64,000 nucleotides of DNA from Methanomassiliicoccales archaeon (lineage in GTDB: Archaea; Thermoplasmatota; Thermoplasmata; Methanomassiliicoccales; UBA472), in contig JAJRAK010000001.1 of assembly GCA_028682895.1 (NCBI GenBank), positions 62,001 to 126,000 on the forward strand, in the 5' to 3' direction. The number at the start of each line of letters is the position of its first letter. Position 1 is the stretch's first letter. This document shows, in pieces, positions 20,117-29,804 of the stretch. Made by a program: the position numbers and the translations under genes. A model generated the notes under the pieces. It made no database searches. It was not told the origin of the DNA and worked only from the letters and a program-made list of their open reading frames with translations.

Positions 20117-22039
20117 TCACTCCAAATTCACGCCGTGCGTTTCTCTGATGGTCATGTCGCCCGGCGGCAGGATGCGGGATATCTCCTCTTCTGGCACTTG
20201 GAACGCTCGGGCGAGCGCTGCCGACGTCCTTCCCCGAGGCGCGGACCCCGGCCCCAGGACGACGTACTTCTCTGTGCGACCGAAGATGCTCTCCTTGGGG
20301 GCGCACATGATCTTGCGCGTACCATCGATCTGCACCTCGGCTACCCACATCTCCAGCGGCAGATGGTAGATGTAGTTCCTCTTGCCGCGGATGATGAACG
20401 CCCCCCTGGGGGCGAACTCACCGGCCTCCGGGCGCTTCGATACCTGGTCCGGGAGCACCCAGTAGGCGGTCCCCTCCGCCGCCCCGGCGTTCCAGGCCTT
20501 GGAATGGCATAGGGCGAACTGGCAGACCTCCTTCATCTCCTCCTCGGTGGCGTTCGCCCCTTCCTTTAACACGATGGATGGTGCGCCATGAAGATCGGCG
20601 TGAGAATAGCGCTCATTGTCCCCCAGGTGCTTCTTCACCACCTGGTCGTTGGACTTGGCGTCCCTTCCGCCGACGACAAGATGCCCTCCGGACGTCAGGA
20701 ACCACTTGTAGGCCTCGTACCAGAAGCGCTTCGTAGGTGCTGTCTTTTCCTTCTCCTGCAACGCCTCCTTCTGCCCCCTGACCACGCGCTTCGCGATGGC
20801 CGCCCTGGTCTCATCCATGGCCTCACGGGCACCGGAGGTCTTCTCCTTCAGCTCCTTGGCCTTGGAATAGAGGCGATTGGCGTTCTCATCTATTCCTACG
20901 GTATAATCGAGCGTTACCTGTCCGTCCCCGACCTTCATGACGAAGCTCTTGTCCTTCGGGTCCACAGAAATTACCAAGGGCACCTTCACGCCCTGGTCCT
21001 TGAGCTTCTCCCAGTTGTTCGCCTGCGATAGCGCCCTCATGCGCTCCAGCGTGGCGCTGACCTCGGAATAGCTGGTGTAGAGCAGGTCACCCTGGGCCTG
21101 CAGGGCCAATGCCTCGGCCTCCGTGGCCTCGATCCCCTTGAGCTGTTGCTCCAGCTGCCTTTGCAACCGTTCTAGCTCGGCGTCCTTCCGTTCCACTACA
21201 TCCTTCCGTTGCGAAAGGAAGGTGGCCAAAGCGGCCGACGGTCCGGCCATGTCCATGCACGTCATGCTCGAGTTGACCATCAGTGATATCGGCGTAGCGT
21301 CGATGACATCCTCTCCGTCGAGCACCAGGCAAGCATGCGGCGCATCGTTCAGCTCCTGGAACATATCTAATGTGACCTTACGGAGGACGGATATCTCATC
21401 GGGCGTAAGCGTGGACGCCTTGCGTGCCTTGTCCATGCCGGTGCGCAGGCACACCTCCTCTCCGTACTGCCCACCCAAGTTCACCGACGTCGCCAACGTA
21501 CGTACTAGGTCTGATTTCGAGGTGAGGACGGCCTCCTGATATGCTTCCGGCGAGGCGGTGCGCGGATCGAAGCGCGAGGGCGGATAGACGTAGTCCGCCC
21601 CTATCAGAACGTCCCGGTGGCGCCACTTCTTCTGTTCCAGGGCGTTTATTATCTTTCCCTCGTGAACCACGATGAGGTTGCCTTCACCGATGAGCTCGAT
21701 GATCATCTGGTAGTTACCTTCCCTGGTGGCCAGGTCCATGGTGACGATGCGGTCGAACTCCCGCTGCGTAACCGCCTGGATACGGGCGTTGTACAGCACC
21801 TTGCGCAGATGGACGGCGAATCCGGACGGGGTATCTGGAGTGTCCGGCCGTTCCGCAACCAAGTGCAGCCACCTTCCGTCCCGGAGCACAAGCTCCTTCT
21901 TCCCCTCTCCCTGCACGTTGATCCTTATGAGCACATTGCGGCCCTCCCAGTGGAATATCTTGTCCAGGAAGGCTCCGCGAACGCCCTGTAGCTCCGACGT
22001 GATGGCCGCCACGTCGAATGCTGTCATCTCTTTCTTCAT
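20117..22039 (-). CDS. NFACT / RqcH-like ribosome quality control protein
   Basis: MTAFDVAAITSELQGVRGAFLDKIFH, DLHGAPSIVLK, central coiled coil; likely start MKKEMTAFD inside ORF 20117..22138. Confidence 0.92.
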   Translation of the reverse strand: MKKEMTAFDVAAITSELQGVRGAFLDKIFHWEGRNVLIRINVQGEGKKELVLRDGRWLHLVAERPDTPDTPSGFAVHLRKVLYNARIQAVTQREFDRIVTMDLATREGNYQMIIELIGEGNLIVVHEGKIINALEQKKWRHRDVLIGADYVYPPSRFDPRTASPEAYQEAVLTSKSDLVRTLATSVNLGGQYGEEVCLRTGMDKARKASTLTPDEISVLRKVTLDMFQELNDAPHACLVLDGEDVIDATPISLMVNSSMTCMDMAGPSAALATFLSQRKDVVERKDAELERLQRQLEQQLKGIEATEAEALALQAQGDLLYTSYSEVSATLERMRALSQANNWEKLKDQGVKVPLVISVDPKDKSFVMKVGDGQVTLDYTVGIDENANRLYSKAKELKEKTSGAREAMDETRAAIAKRVVRGQKEALQEKEKTAPTKRFWYEAYKWFLTSGGHLVVGGRDAKSNDQVVKKHLGDNERYSHADLHGAPSIVLKEGANATEEEMKEVCQFALCHSKAWNAGAAEGTAYWVLPDQVSKRPEAGEFAPRGAFIIRGKRNYIYHLPLEMWVAEVQIDGTRKIMCAPKESIFGRTEKYVVLGPGSAPRGRTSAALARAFQVPEEEISRILPPGDMTIRETHGVNLE

Positions 22040-22133
22040 CGCCCCCTCTAAGAGTACGGGAATGAAAAGGATTGTGCCTGTGACCAGTAGCAAAAGGTTT
22101 ATGAACGACCACCGGTTTGTCGGTGGAAGTAAG

Positions 22134-22208
22134 GCCACTGTGGCTTAGCGGTATAGCGACGCCTTGGTAAGGCGTAGGTCGAGGGTTCAATTCCCTCCAG
22201 TGGCTCCA
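22134..22208 (+). tRNA. tRNA-Thr (anticodon GGT), CCA apparently encoded
   Basis: Acceptor GCCACTG/CAGTGGC, anticodon arm ACGCC-TTGGTAA-GGCGT, T arm GAGGG-TTCAATT-CCCTC, discriminator T then CCA. Confidence 0.94.
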
Positions 22209-22242
22209 TTTCTTCAACAAATATTGATAATACAACACTTCC

Positions 22243-25200
22243 ATGGGCAGGGCCATGGTGGGGAATTTCGGGATCGTCAGGTTTCAGGTGATCGTTCTTG
22301 CAGCGCTGTTCCTGCTGCCTGCGATCTCTTCGTGCTCCGAGGGGGCGGAGGTCTTCACGCCCATCGTGGTCGAGGGCGACAGCGGCTTCTCAGCTGCGGG
22401 GTTCAGCGGTAGCGGGACATCTGGTGACCCGTATGTTCTAAACGGCGTATATGTGAACGCCACCGGTCAGCATCATGGGATATTCATCTCGAACACCACC
22501 AAGCATTTCATCATAACGAACTGCAGGGCTAGCGATGCGTTCACATCCGAGACCGATGCGCTGGACCTTCAGGAGAGCGGCTCAGGCATTTTGCTCTACA
22601 ACGTTTCCAACGGCACGATCGAGAACACAGTAACGGACTACAACGCCCGTGGGATCACGATATGCGCATGCCGCGACATCGTTGTGACCAACTGCACTTT
22701 GGACAACAACTACCGTACCGGCGTCTACGTGGTCGATTGCTCTGGTACCGATATCGTCATTTCCGACAGCGGCATCACGGTCAGCGATACCTCGATGGAC
22801 ATCGGTGTGCTGGTGCAGGACAGCTCTGACGTATCGATCAGCGGCAACCACATCTCTTTGGCCACAGAAGCGGGCGTTTGTCTTCGATCCACGACCACCT
22901 CCTGCAGGAACAACACCGTGGCTGACAATATCATCAGCGGGCTCGATGGGACCGGTATATTTCTAACTGGCAGCATCGCAGCAGAGGACAACATCGTCCA
23001 GGATAACTCACTGCTGAGCATATCAGGTCCGGCGATCAAGATCGAGGCAGGATATTCCAATGACATAATCGGCAACGTGATCTCCGGTTGCGATTTCGGC
23101 CTCTCATTATTGTCGGGAGCGGACGGGAACGAGATCGTGGACAACACGATGATGGACTGCGCATACGGTGCTCGTTTCGAGAACGGTGCGAACGGCAACG
23201 TTCTGGAGAACGATACGATGCAGGATGGGATGTACGGAACCTACATCCGATCAAGCGATGGAAATTCAGTGCGCAACTGCTCCATCATCAACATGTCCAC
23301 TACCGGGATCGACATCGGGACGTACGCGACGAACACTACGATCATCGGCAACCTCATCCAAGGATGTGGCTGGGGCATAAGGGCGGTCGCTGGCACCGTT
23401 CAGGTGATCGATGGGCTCGAGGTAATTGACAATATGATCAGCAACTCCTCCATCGGCGGTCTGTACCTCACCTATGTGACAGGATCTCAGGTACTGAACA
23501 ACACTATCCATAACGCATCTGGAAACGGTCTCTACCTGGGCATCTCCTGTGACGATAACGTCCTGCGAGGGAACACCTTCAGCAGCAATAGCCTTCACGG
23601 ATTGATGATACATAACGCTGATGGTAATGACGTCATCGGCAACCTGTTCCGGAACAACACCATGGAAGGCATTTACCTGGACAGCGGTTCCGGGAACACC
23701 ATCAGCGGGAACGTCTTCCTTTACAACAACGGAACAACGACCGTGCATGTCGAAGGACGGCCGCAAGCCTACAGCGCCAACTCGCTCAACAGTTGGTATT
23801 CAAGTACGGGCAATTACTGGTCCGATCGGACCTCTCCCGACGAGAACGGTGACGGTATCGTTGACTCGCCATACATCATTGGGCCGTCAGGCATCGATCG
23901 ATACCCGCTGACGAGCATCATCGGCTCATTGTCGCAAGTGCAGGCCATCGGCCTGTGGCACTCGGTGCAGCTGAACTGGACATTACCCGAGCACGTGCTC
24001 GTCAATGAACTGCAGGAGATAGTGGTGACGCGCGACAGCGGTCCCACCTGGACGTTGGACGGTGATGCGGAAGGACTTCTTGACGATACCGTGTCCTCCA
24101 ATGCCACCTACAGCTACACCATCGTGGCCAGCAATGGCATCGCAGAGGTCACTGCCCATGTCACAGTTACCACTCCCGATGTGTCCTCGCTCCTGGTCAT
24201 CACCGTCCCGCAGGAGGGGCAAGTGCTCCGTTACGAGGAGAGCACACTGTCCTGGGACGTCAACGGTCTCAACGTAAGCTATTATTCTGTATCCCTGGAC
24301 GGCGGCGCGCTCATCAACGTTGGCGATGACAAGCAATATCAGATGGACCTTGCGGACGGAGCGCACCAGGCCATGGTACGGGCGACGTTCGCTAACGCTT
24401 CATACCTCGAGGCGAACGTCAGCTTCACCGTCTCAGGATATCCTCCCTCTGCAGCGTTCCTCTCTCCTTCCAACGGGAGCTACATCTCCAGCAGCGACGT
24501 CGTGATCAACTGGTTCGGGGCCGAGGGCGCTTCGTCCATCGCCAGCTATTCGATATCGGTGGACGGCGGCGATTGGGAGGATGTCGGTCTGGTGAACAAT
24601 ACCACGCTGGACCTGGCCGAAGGGGCGTATCTGATATTGCTCAAGGCAATCGATTCCTCTGGGCGGGAGAGCACTGCGGCCAGCATGAACGTCACGGTCG
24701 ATATGACCTCTCCCAATGTTACAATGTTCTCTCCGCAAGGAGACCATGTCGCCCAGGAAAGCAATGTCAGCATCACCTTCTCCGAGGTCATGAATGCCAG
24801 CTCCGTCAACGTCACGATGAACGGAGCGTCTCTGACAGGCACATGGGAGAACCTCACCTATACGCTGTCCGCGGAACTGGATTACGACACCGAGCACATC
24901 ATCACAGTAAGTGGGCAGGACAGGGCCGGGAACGCCCTGACCGCTTTCCAATGGTCCTTCACGACCGAGATCGGTAACGCTACCATGTCCGGAAGATTGG
25001 TGAACAAGGACGGGGGGGCGCTATCCGGGGCAAAGGTCACCTGTGGGGACGCGGTCGCTTATTCCGATGGGAATGGCAACTTCTCCATACTGCTGTCCCC
25101 GGGCAATCATACTCTGATCATCACCCTGGACGGGTATCAGGACGAGGAGGTCACTGTAGAGGTCATTCCTGGACAGGACCAGGGCCTAGGCGATATCATG

Positions 25201-25299
25201 CTCGAGCGATCTAGCGGAATGATGCTCTATATCGTCGTGATCGGCATAGTGGCCGCCATCTGCACCATCGGCGTATGGCTGTGGCGCCGGAGGAAGTGA
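22243..25299 (+). CDS. NosD-like beta-helix surface protein with Ig-like/Big domains, carboxypeptidase-regulatory-like domain and C-terminal TM + RRRK
   Basis: GNVISGCDFGLSLLSGADGNEIVDNT-type repeats; GRLVNKDGGALSGAKVTCGDA; MLYIVVIGIVAAICTIGVWLWRRRK. Confidence 0.88.
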   Translation: MGRAMVGNFGIVRFQVIVLAALFLLPAISSCSEGAEVFTPIVVEGDSGFSAAGFSGSGTSGDPYVLNGVYVNATGQHHGIFISNTTKHFIITNCRASDAFTSETDALDLQESGSGILLYNVSNGTIENTVTDYNARGITICACRDIVVTNCTLDNNYRTGVYVVDCSGTDIVISDSGITVSDTSMDIGVLVQDSSDVSISGNHISLATEAGVCLRSTTTSCRNNTVADNIISGLDGTGIFLTGSIAAEDNIVQDNSLLSISGPAIKIEAGYSNDIIGNVISGCDFGLSLLSGADGNEIVDNTMMDCAYGARFENGANGNVLENDTMQDGMYGTYIRSSDGNSVRNCSIINMSTTGIDIGTYATNTTIIGNLIQGCGWGIRAVAGTVQVIDGLEVIDNMISNSSIGGLYLTYVTGSQVLNNTIHNASGNGLYLGISCDDNVLRGNTFSSNSLHGLMIHNADGNDVIGNLFRNNTMEGIYLDSGSGNTISGNVFLYNNGTTTVHVEGRPQAYSANSLNSWYSSTGNYWSDRTSPDENGDGIVDSPYIIGPSGIDRYPLTSIIGSLSQVQAIGLWHSVQLNWTLPEHVLVNELQEIVVTRDSGPTWTLDGDAEGLLDDTVSSNATYSYTIVASNGIAEVTAHVTVTTPDVSSLLVITVPQEGQVLRYEESTLSWDVNGLNVSYYSVSLDGGALINVGDDKQYQMDLADGAHQAMVRATFANASYLEANVSFTVSGYPPSAAFLSPSNGSYISSSDVVINWFGAEGASSIASYSISVDGGDWEDVGLVNNTTLDLAEGAYLILLKAIDSSGRESTAASMNVTVDMTSPNVTMFSPQGDHVAQESNVSITFSEVMNASSVNVTMNGASLTGTWENLTYTLSAELDYDTEHIITVSGQDRAGNALTAFQWSFTTEIGNATMSGRLVNKDGGALSGAKVTCGDAVAYSDGNGNFSILLSPGNHTLIITLDGYQDEEVTVEVIPGQDQGLGDIMLERSSGMMLYIVVIGIVAAICTIGVWLWRRRK

Positions 25300-25310
25300 T
25301 CTCACCTCAT

Positions 25311-25410
25311 CCGGTAGAGGACGCGGACCACATGTTCGGCCCGAAGTAGGCGGACCTCTTGGGCATGCGCCGGTCCTGTCGTCCAGCTTCCATGCGATAT
25401 CTTATGGACG
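25311..25410 (-). pseudogene. Decayed duplicate of the 3' end of the DUF1015 gene
   Basis: ccggtagaggacgcggaccacatgttcggcccgaagtaggcggacctcttgggcatgcgccggtcctgtcg... closely matches 26362-26460 (acggtagagcacgaacccggaccacatcttcggccagaagtaggtggacttcttgggcatgcgccggtcctgtcg...) with frameshifting indels. Confidence 0.85.
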
Positions 25411-25465
25411 CCTTGAAGACAATAGTATAATTAGCGGACCTAGCTCATAATCCACTGGTCCCGAC

Positions 25466-26368
25466 ATGAGGCGTACGCTCGGTTATTCCATCATTGCCCT
25501 GTTGGTGGTCATTCTAGGGGGATTCCTAGGATTCCTAATCACTGAGGATTATTGGTCCAGACCCTTCGATGCCTTGTATCTCACGATCGTGACCATGACG
25601 ACGGTCGGTTTCGGGGACGTGGTGCCCGTGACCGTAGCTGGTAAGGTGGTAGCGATGGTCGTGGCCATCAGCGGCATCGCGGTGGGGATCTCAACGATGC
25701 AGGTCATATTCAACATGATCATCAGTAAGAACCTGAGGTCGGAACTAGGTATTCCAGAAAGGAGGATCAGGATGAAGGATCATTTCATAATCTGCGGATA
25801 CGGCAATGTCGGGCGAGAGGTGGCCGTGAGGTTGAACGCGAAGGGGGAATCATATGTGGTGATCGAACAGGACCCTTCTCGCGTACAGGACCTGGTGGAA
25901 GGGGGTGTTTCGGTGGTCAGGGGCGACGCAGAGGACGAGGAGACCTTGCGCAAGGCCGGGATCATGGACGCGAAAGGGCTGATCGCAGCCATGAAAGACC
26001 CTCCCAACATGGTGACCGTCATCACCGCCCGAGGCATGAGGCCGGACCTGCTCATCATCAGCGAGGTCGAGGATGACAGGAACGAGCAAAAGCTTCGCCG
26101 GGTAGGGGCCAACGTCATCGTGAACTGCTACCGCATGGGGGCGCAGATCATGGTTGGCAGGTCAGGACGGAAGGATAGGGACCCGGTATGCGGGTTCGAA
26201 ATGAATGGAAAGAACCCCCTGGAGATGAAGTTCGAGGAGAATACCTATCATTTCTGCTCCAAGGAATGCATGGCCGCCTTCATGGCCCATCCGGAACGTT
26301 TCGTCCAATGGCAAAAGGCCATGGAGGATAACTGCGGGACGACCATCATAGATCAGGCCATACGGTAG
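25466..26368 (+). CDS. Ion channel (K+) with RCK/TrkA-N domain and C-terminal YHS-like domain
   Basis: Pore TMTTVGFGDVVPVT; Rossmann FIICGYGNVGREVAVRL; C-terminal DPVCGFEMNGKNPLEMKFEENTYHFCSKECMAAFMAHPERF. Confidence 0.9.
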   Translation: MRRTLGYSIIALLVVILGGFLGFLITEDYWSRPFDALYLTIVTMTTVGFGDVVPVTVAGKVVAMVVAISGIAVGISTMQVIFNMIISKNLRSELGIPERRIRMKDHFIICGYGNVGREVAVRLNAKGESYVVIEQDPSRVQDLVEGGVSVVRGDAEDEETLRKAGIMDAKGLIAAMKDPPNMVTVITARGMRPDLLIISEVEDDRNEQKLRRVGANVIVNCYRMGAQIMVGRSGRKDRDPVCGFEMNGKNPLEMKFEENTYHFCSKECMAAFMAHPERFVQWQKAMEDNCGTTIIDQAIR

Positions 26369-27540
26369 AGCACGAACCCGGACCACATCTTCGGCCAGAA
26401 GTAGGTGGACTTCTTGGGCATGCGCCGGTCCTGTCGGGCCAGCTCCCATATCATGTCCACGGACGGCGGTCGGAGCAGCACCATCAGCCGGTAGCCGGAA
26501 GCGACCTTGCTCAGCGCCTTCTGCGTATCATGCTCGTACTCCACCGACGGTTCGTTAGGCCAAGCGTCCCCTTTCAGCACCATCTCCTGGCACACGTAGG
26601 AGTCGATCTCCCACATGGGGTCCGATGGTAGATCCTTGGGCGAGGCCAGGTATGACCTGCCCTCGACGACGAGTCCGATATCGGAGGGCCCCCTTCCGTT
26701 CAGAGCAGATTCCAGCGTGGCCGGGTCCTTCATCTGCGTGAGCTCGAAGCCTTCCCCCATGATCTTCAGGAATCTTTCCGCGGGAATCGCCAGCTCCTTC
26801 ACCAGGCGATGCGTCGGATAAACGAGAAGTCCAGGGTCGTTGGAGGGGACCAGTGTGGTCAGCACGTATCCTTTCTTCACATCGTCCGGGTTCTCCTCCG
26901 CGTAGCGCGAGGCGGTCTCGAAACGATGATGACCATCGGCGATGAGCACGGTCTTGTCCTTCAGCTCCTCGGTCAGCGCTTTTATGGCGTCCACGTCGCA
27001 GATGCGGAACAGGCAGTGCCGCACCCCCTGGGGGTCGGTGAACTCCAGCACCCTCGTCTCCTTGTCGTCCATCAGGTCCTTGGTCCTGGCCGACAGCTTG
27101 TCAAAGATGCCGAATATCGATTCGCAATGTGTCTCCGTTCCCCGCAGCAGGTTCAGGCGGTCCTCCTTGACCTTGGAGAAGGTCTCCTCATGGGGGACGA
27201 CACCTTCGGTATACCCCTTGGCGGCCAATATGCCGATGATACCGGTCCTTTGCCAGCAGTTCTCACCCTGGCAAAAGGTCTGCTTGTAGGTGTAGAAGCT
27301 CTCCATCCTGTCCTGGGACAGGGCGCCCTCCTTCAACCATGACTCCAAGAGCTTACCGGCCGCAGAGTAATTACCGTCCACGCCTCCCAGCGTGATATTG
27401 GTGACATTATAGCGCTGTGCCTTGAGCCGGGCAAGCTCCTCAGAGGAGATGACATCGTACGGTGGCGAGACGCGCTCGATCATTCCCTCGCCGTTGCTCA
27501 GGCGGGGTATGAGCGGACGAAACGGACGGAAATCGACCAT
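26353..27540 (-). CDS. DUF1015 family protein
   Basis: FRPLIPR...SPPYDVISSEE, VLIADGHHRFETASRYAEE. Confidence 0.88.
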   Translation of the reverse strand: MVDFRPFRPLIPRLSNGEGMIERVSPPYDVISSEELARLKAQRYNVTNITLGGVDGNYSAAGKLLESWLKEGALSQDRMESFYTYKQTFCQGENCWQRTGIIGILAAKGYTEGVVPHEETFSKVKEDRLNLLRGTETHCESIFGIFDKLSARTKDLMDDKETRVLEFTDPQGVRHCLFRICDVDAIKALTEELKDKTVLIADGHHRFETASRYAEENPDDVKKGYVLTTLVPSNDPGLLVYPTHRLVKELAIPAERFLKIMGEGFELTQMKDPATLESALNGRGPSDIGLVVEGRSYLASPKDLPSDPMWEIDSYVCQEMVLKGDAWPNEPSVEYEHDTQKALSKVASGYRLMVLLRPPSVDMIWELARQDRRMPKKSTYFWPKMWSGFVLYRMA

Positions 27541-27577
27541 GGGGAGGGAATGGAATTATCCATATTATCTTTTACAA

Positions 27578-28687
27578 TCACTTCAGCCGCACCAGTTCGT
27601 AATCGCGGCGGCCGAGCCCTATCTTCTGGGCATGCTCCATCCCGCTCCTCCAATCCGTATTAGGGAACACAGCGTCGAACTTGTCCGTCTTCTTGGCGCC
27701 CTTCTTGTCTATCACGCAACCGCTATTGACCGCCGCCTTGTTCACTAGATCGACACAGGCGCAGTCCAGGGCCACCGGGTCCTTGGAGGCGGCAAGACCG
27801 ATGTCCGGAACGATAGGTATGCCATTGAATGGCCAGCAATCGCAGTTGGGCGAGACGTCCATGATGACGCTGACATGCATGCTAGGCTTGTCCCTCAGCA
27901 CGGCGAAGGCATACTCGGCGATCTTCTTGTTCACTATTCCCGAGGAGCCCTCCCACTCCACCTGGGGGGCGTAATAGCGGCACACGGAGATGCATTGCCC
28001 GCACCCTATGCACTTCTCTTGGTCTATGACCGCCCTCTTCTTCCCGTCGATCACGATGGCGTTCTGGGCGCAGTTCCTTACGCACTGCCCGCAGCCGACG
28101 CATTTCTTGCGGTCCACGCTCGGCTTCGAAGAGGCATGCATCTCCACCTTTCCGCATCGGCTGCCACTTCCCATTCCCAGGTTCTTGATCGCCCCGCCGA
28201 ACCCGGTGAGCTCATGACCCTTGAAATGGCTGAGGGAGATGACAACGTCCGCATCGGCGATGGCACTGCCTATCTTGGCCGTTCGGCACAGCTCCTTTTC
28301 AATCACGACCTCTCTTTGCTCGTTCCCAAGGAGCCCGTCGGCGATGATGACGTCGCAACCCACTGCTATGCGGTTGAAACCGTTCTCCATGGCACTGTTG
28401 AGATGGTCCACAGCGTTCGCCCTCTTTCCCAGGTACAGTGTGTTGCAATCGGTGAGGAACGGTCTCCCTCCCTTTTCCTTGACCATCTTAACCAGGACCG
28501 CGGCCAGGTTCGGTCTGATGTAGGCAAGGTTCCCAGGCTCCCCAAAGTGCATCTTGATCGCTACCAGTTTTCCATCCAGGTCCATGCGGTCCAGGCCTGC
28601 CCGCCGCAGTACTTTCTCCATCTTGTTCAACAGGTTGTTGCCCTGACATGTGTCCATGTCCGTGAAGTAGACCTTGGGAAGTGCCAT
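27578..28687 (-). CDS. DUF362 domain protein with two 4Fe-4S motifs
   Basis: KMHFGEPGNLAYIRP, CVGCGQCVRNCAQNA, CIGCGQCISVCRYYA. Confidence 0.9.
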   Translation of the reverse strand: MALPKVYFTDMDTCQGNNLLNKMEKVLRRAGLDRMDLDGKLVAIKMHFGEPGNLAYIRPNLAAVLVKMVKEKGGRPFLTDCNTLYLGKRANAVDHLNSAMENGFNRIAVGCDVIIADGLLGNEQREVVIEKELCRTAKIGSAIADADVVISLSHFKGHELTGFGGAIKNLGMGSGSRCGKVEMHASSKPSVDRKKCVGCGQCVRNCAQNAIVIDGKKRAVIDQEKCIGCGQCISVCRYYAPQVEWEGSSGIVNKKIAEYAFAVLRDKPSMHVSVIMDVSPNCDCWPFNGIPIVPDIGLAASKDPVALDCACVDLVNKAAVNSGCVIDKKGAKKTDKFDAVFPNTDWRSGMEHAQKIGLGRRDYELVRLK

Positions 28688-28748
28688 GCGATAAAAAACG
28701 GTTAGGCAATAGATAATGATGTCCCTGCGCGGTCGATGGGACCGGCCT

Positions 28749-29801
28749 TCAATCGCGCTCCGACGGCTCCTGCTGGGTCACACAGTGTATCCCGCCATAG
28801 CCGTAGACGAGCTCCTTGGCCAATATGGGCACGATCTCCCTTCCGGGGAAGTGCGAATGCATGATCTCCACGGCCTCGGCATCCTTCGGGTCATCGAAGA
28901 CCGGCAGGAGCACTACCTTGTTGCCAATGTAGAAGTTAGCATAGCTGGCCGGGAGGTTCCTTTCCTCCTCCTCTAGGTAGAGCGGTTCCGGCATCGGGAG
29001 CCGTTGAAGCTCCATGTCACTCTGTTCGCTCCATTGCTCCAGCAGCTTCCAGTTCTTGTTCAAAACCGGGGCGTTCTCTCCCTTCTCCGAATGGGCGCAA
29101 AGGATTGTGGACCTGGATGAGAAGCGGGCGAAGTCGTCGATATGTCCGTCGGTATCGTCCCCCTCTATGCCAGATGACAGCCAGATGACCTCTGGTGCGG
29201 ATATGTAATGGGCAAGATATCCTTCGATGTCCTGTTTCTTCAGATGCGGGTTGCGGTTCTTGTTCAGCAGGCACTGCTCCGTGGTAAGGACGCAGCCATC
29301 CCCGTTCACGTCTATGGACCCGCCCTCCAATACGATGCCTGGTCTGAAGAAGCGCACTCCGGACCGTTCCACCACTTCCTGCCCAGTAATGTTGTCGTAG
29401 AGCAGGTCATCATACTTACCGCCCCAGGCATTGAAGTCCCATTTGACCGCCGCCTTCCTTCCCGTCTCCTTATGCAACAGGAACGTCGGCCCGTAATCGC
29501 GTATCCATACGTCGGCGCTCTTGATGCGCATAAGCTCGACCTTGGACATGTCCGCGCCGGCCCTCTCGATCATGCCGGCAGCCTTGTTCTCAGCATCGGC
29601 ATCGTCCACCAGCATCCTGACCTTCTCCCCTCCGCTGAGGGCGGCGGCCATCTCGGCGAACACGCCTTCAACGTCATCCAGCACCTCCGAGGGGAAGGTC
29701 AGCGGGTTCTTCGGCCAGGAAAGCCACGTGGCCTCGTGCTTTGACCATTCCGGGGGCATGTAATAACCTAGGGCGCAGGGGTCCTTCGTTCTCATTCTCA
29801 C
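28749..29801 (-). CDS. aguA: Agmatine deiminase
   Basis: MPPEWSKHEATWLSWPKNPLTFP, VWIRDYGPTFLL, LEGGSIDVNGDGCVLTTEQCLLN, GGIHCVTQQEP. Confidence 0.93.
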   Translation of the reverse strand: MRMRTKDPCALGYYMPPEWSKHEATWLSWPKNPLTFPSEVLDDVEGVFAEMAAALSGGEKVRMLVDDADAENKAAGMIERAGADMSKVELMRIKSADVWIRDYGPTFLLHKETGRKAAVKWDFNAWGGKYDDLLYDNITGQEVVERSGVRFFRPGIVLEGGSIDVNGDGCVLTTEQCLLNKNRNPHLKKQDIEGYLAHYISAPEVIWLSSGIEGDDTDGHIDDFARFSSRSTILCAHSEKGENAPVLNKNWKLLEQWSEQSDMELQRLPMPEPLYLEEEERNLPASYANFYIGNKVVLLPVFDDPKDAEAVEIMHSHFPGREIVPILAKELVYGYGGIHCVTQQEPSERD

Positions 29802-29804
29802 ACC

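Noticed and set aside
27875-28705. 276-aa plus-strand ORF opposite the DUF362 gene
   Set aside because: Antisense shadow of a gene with clear 4Fe-4S motifs
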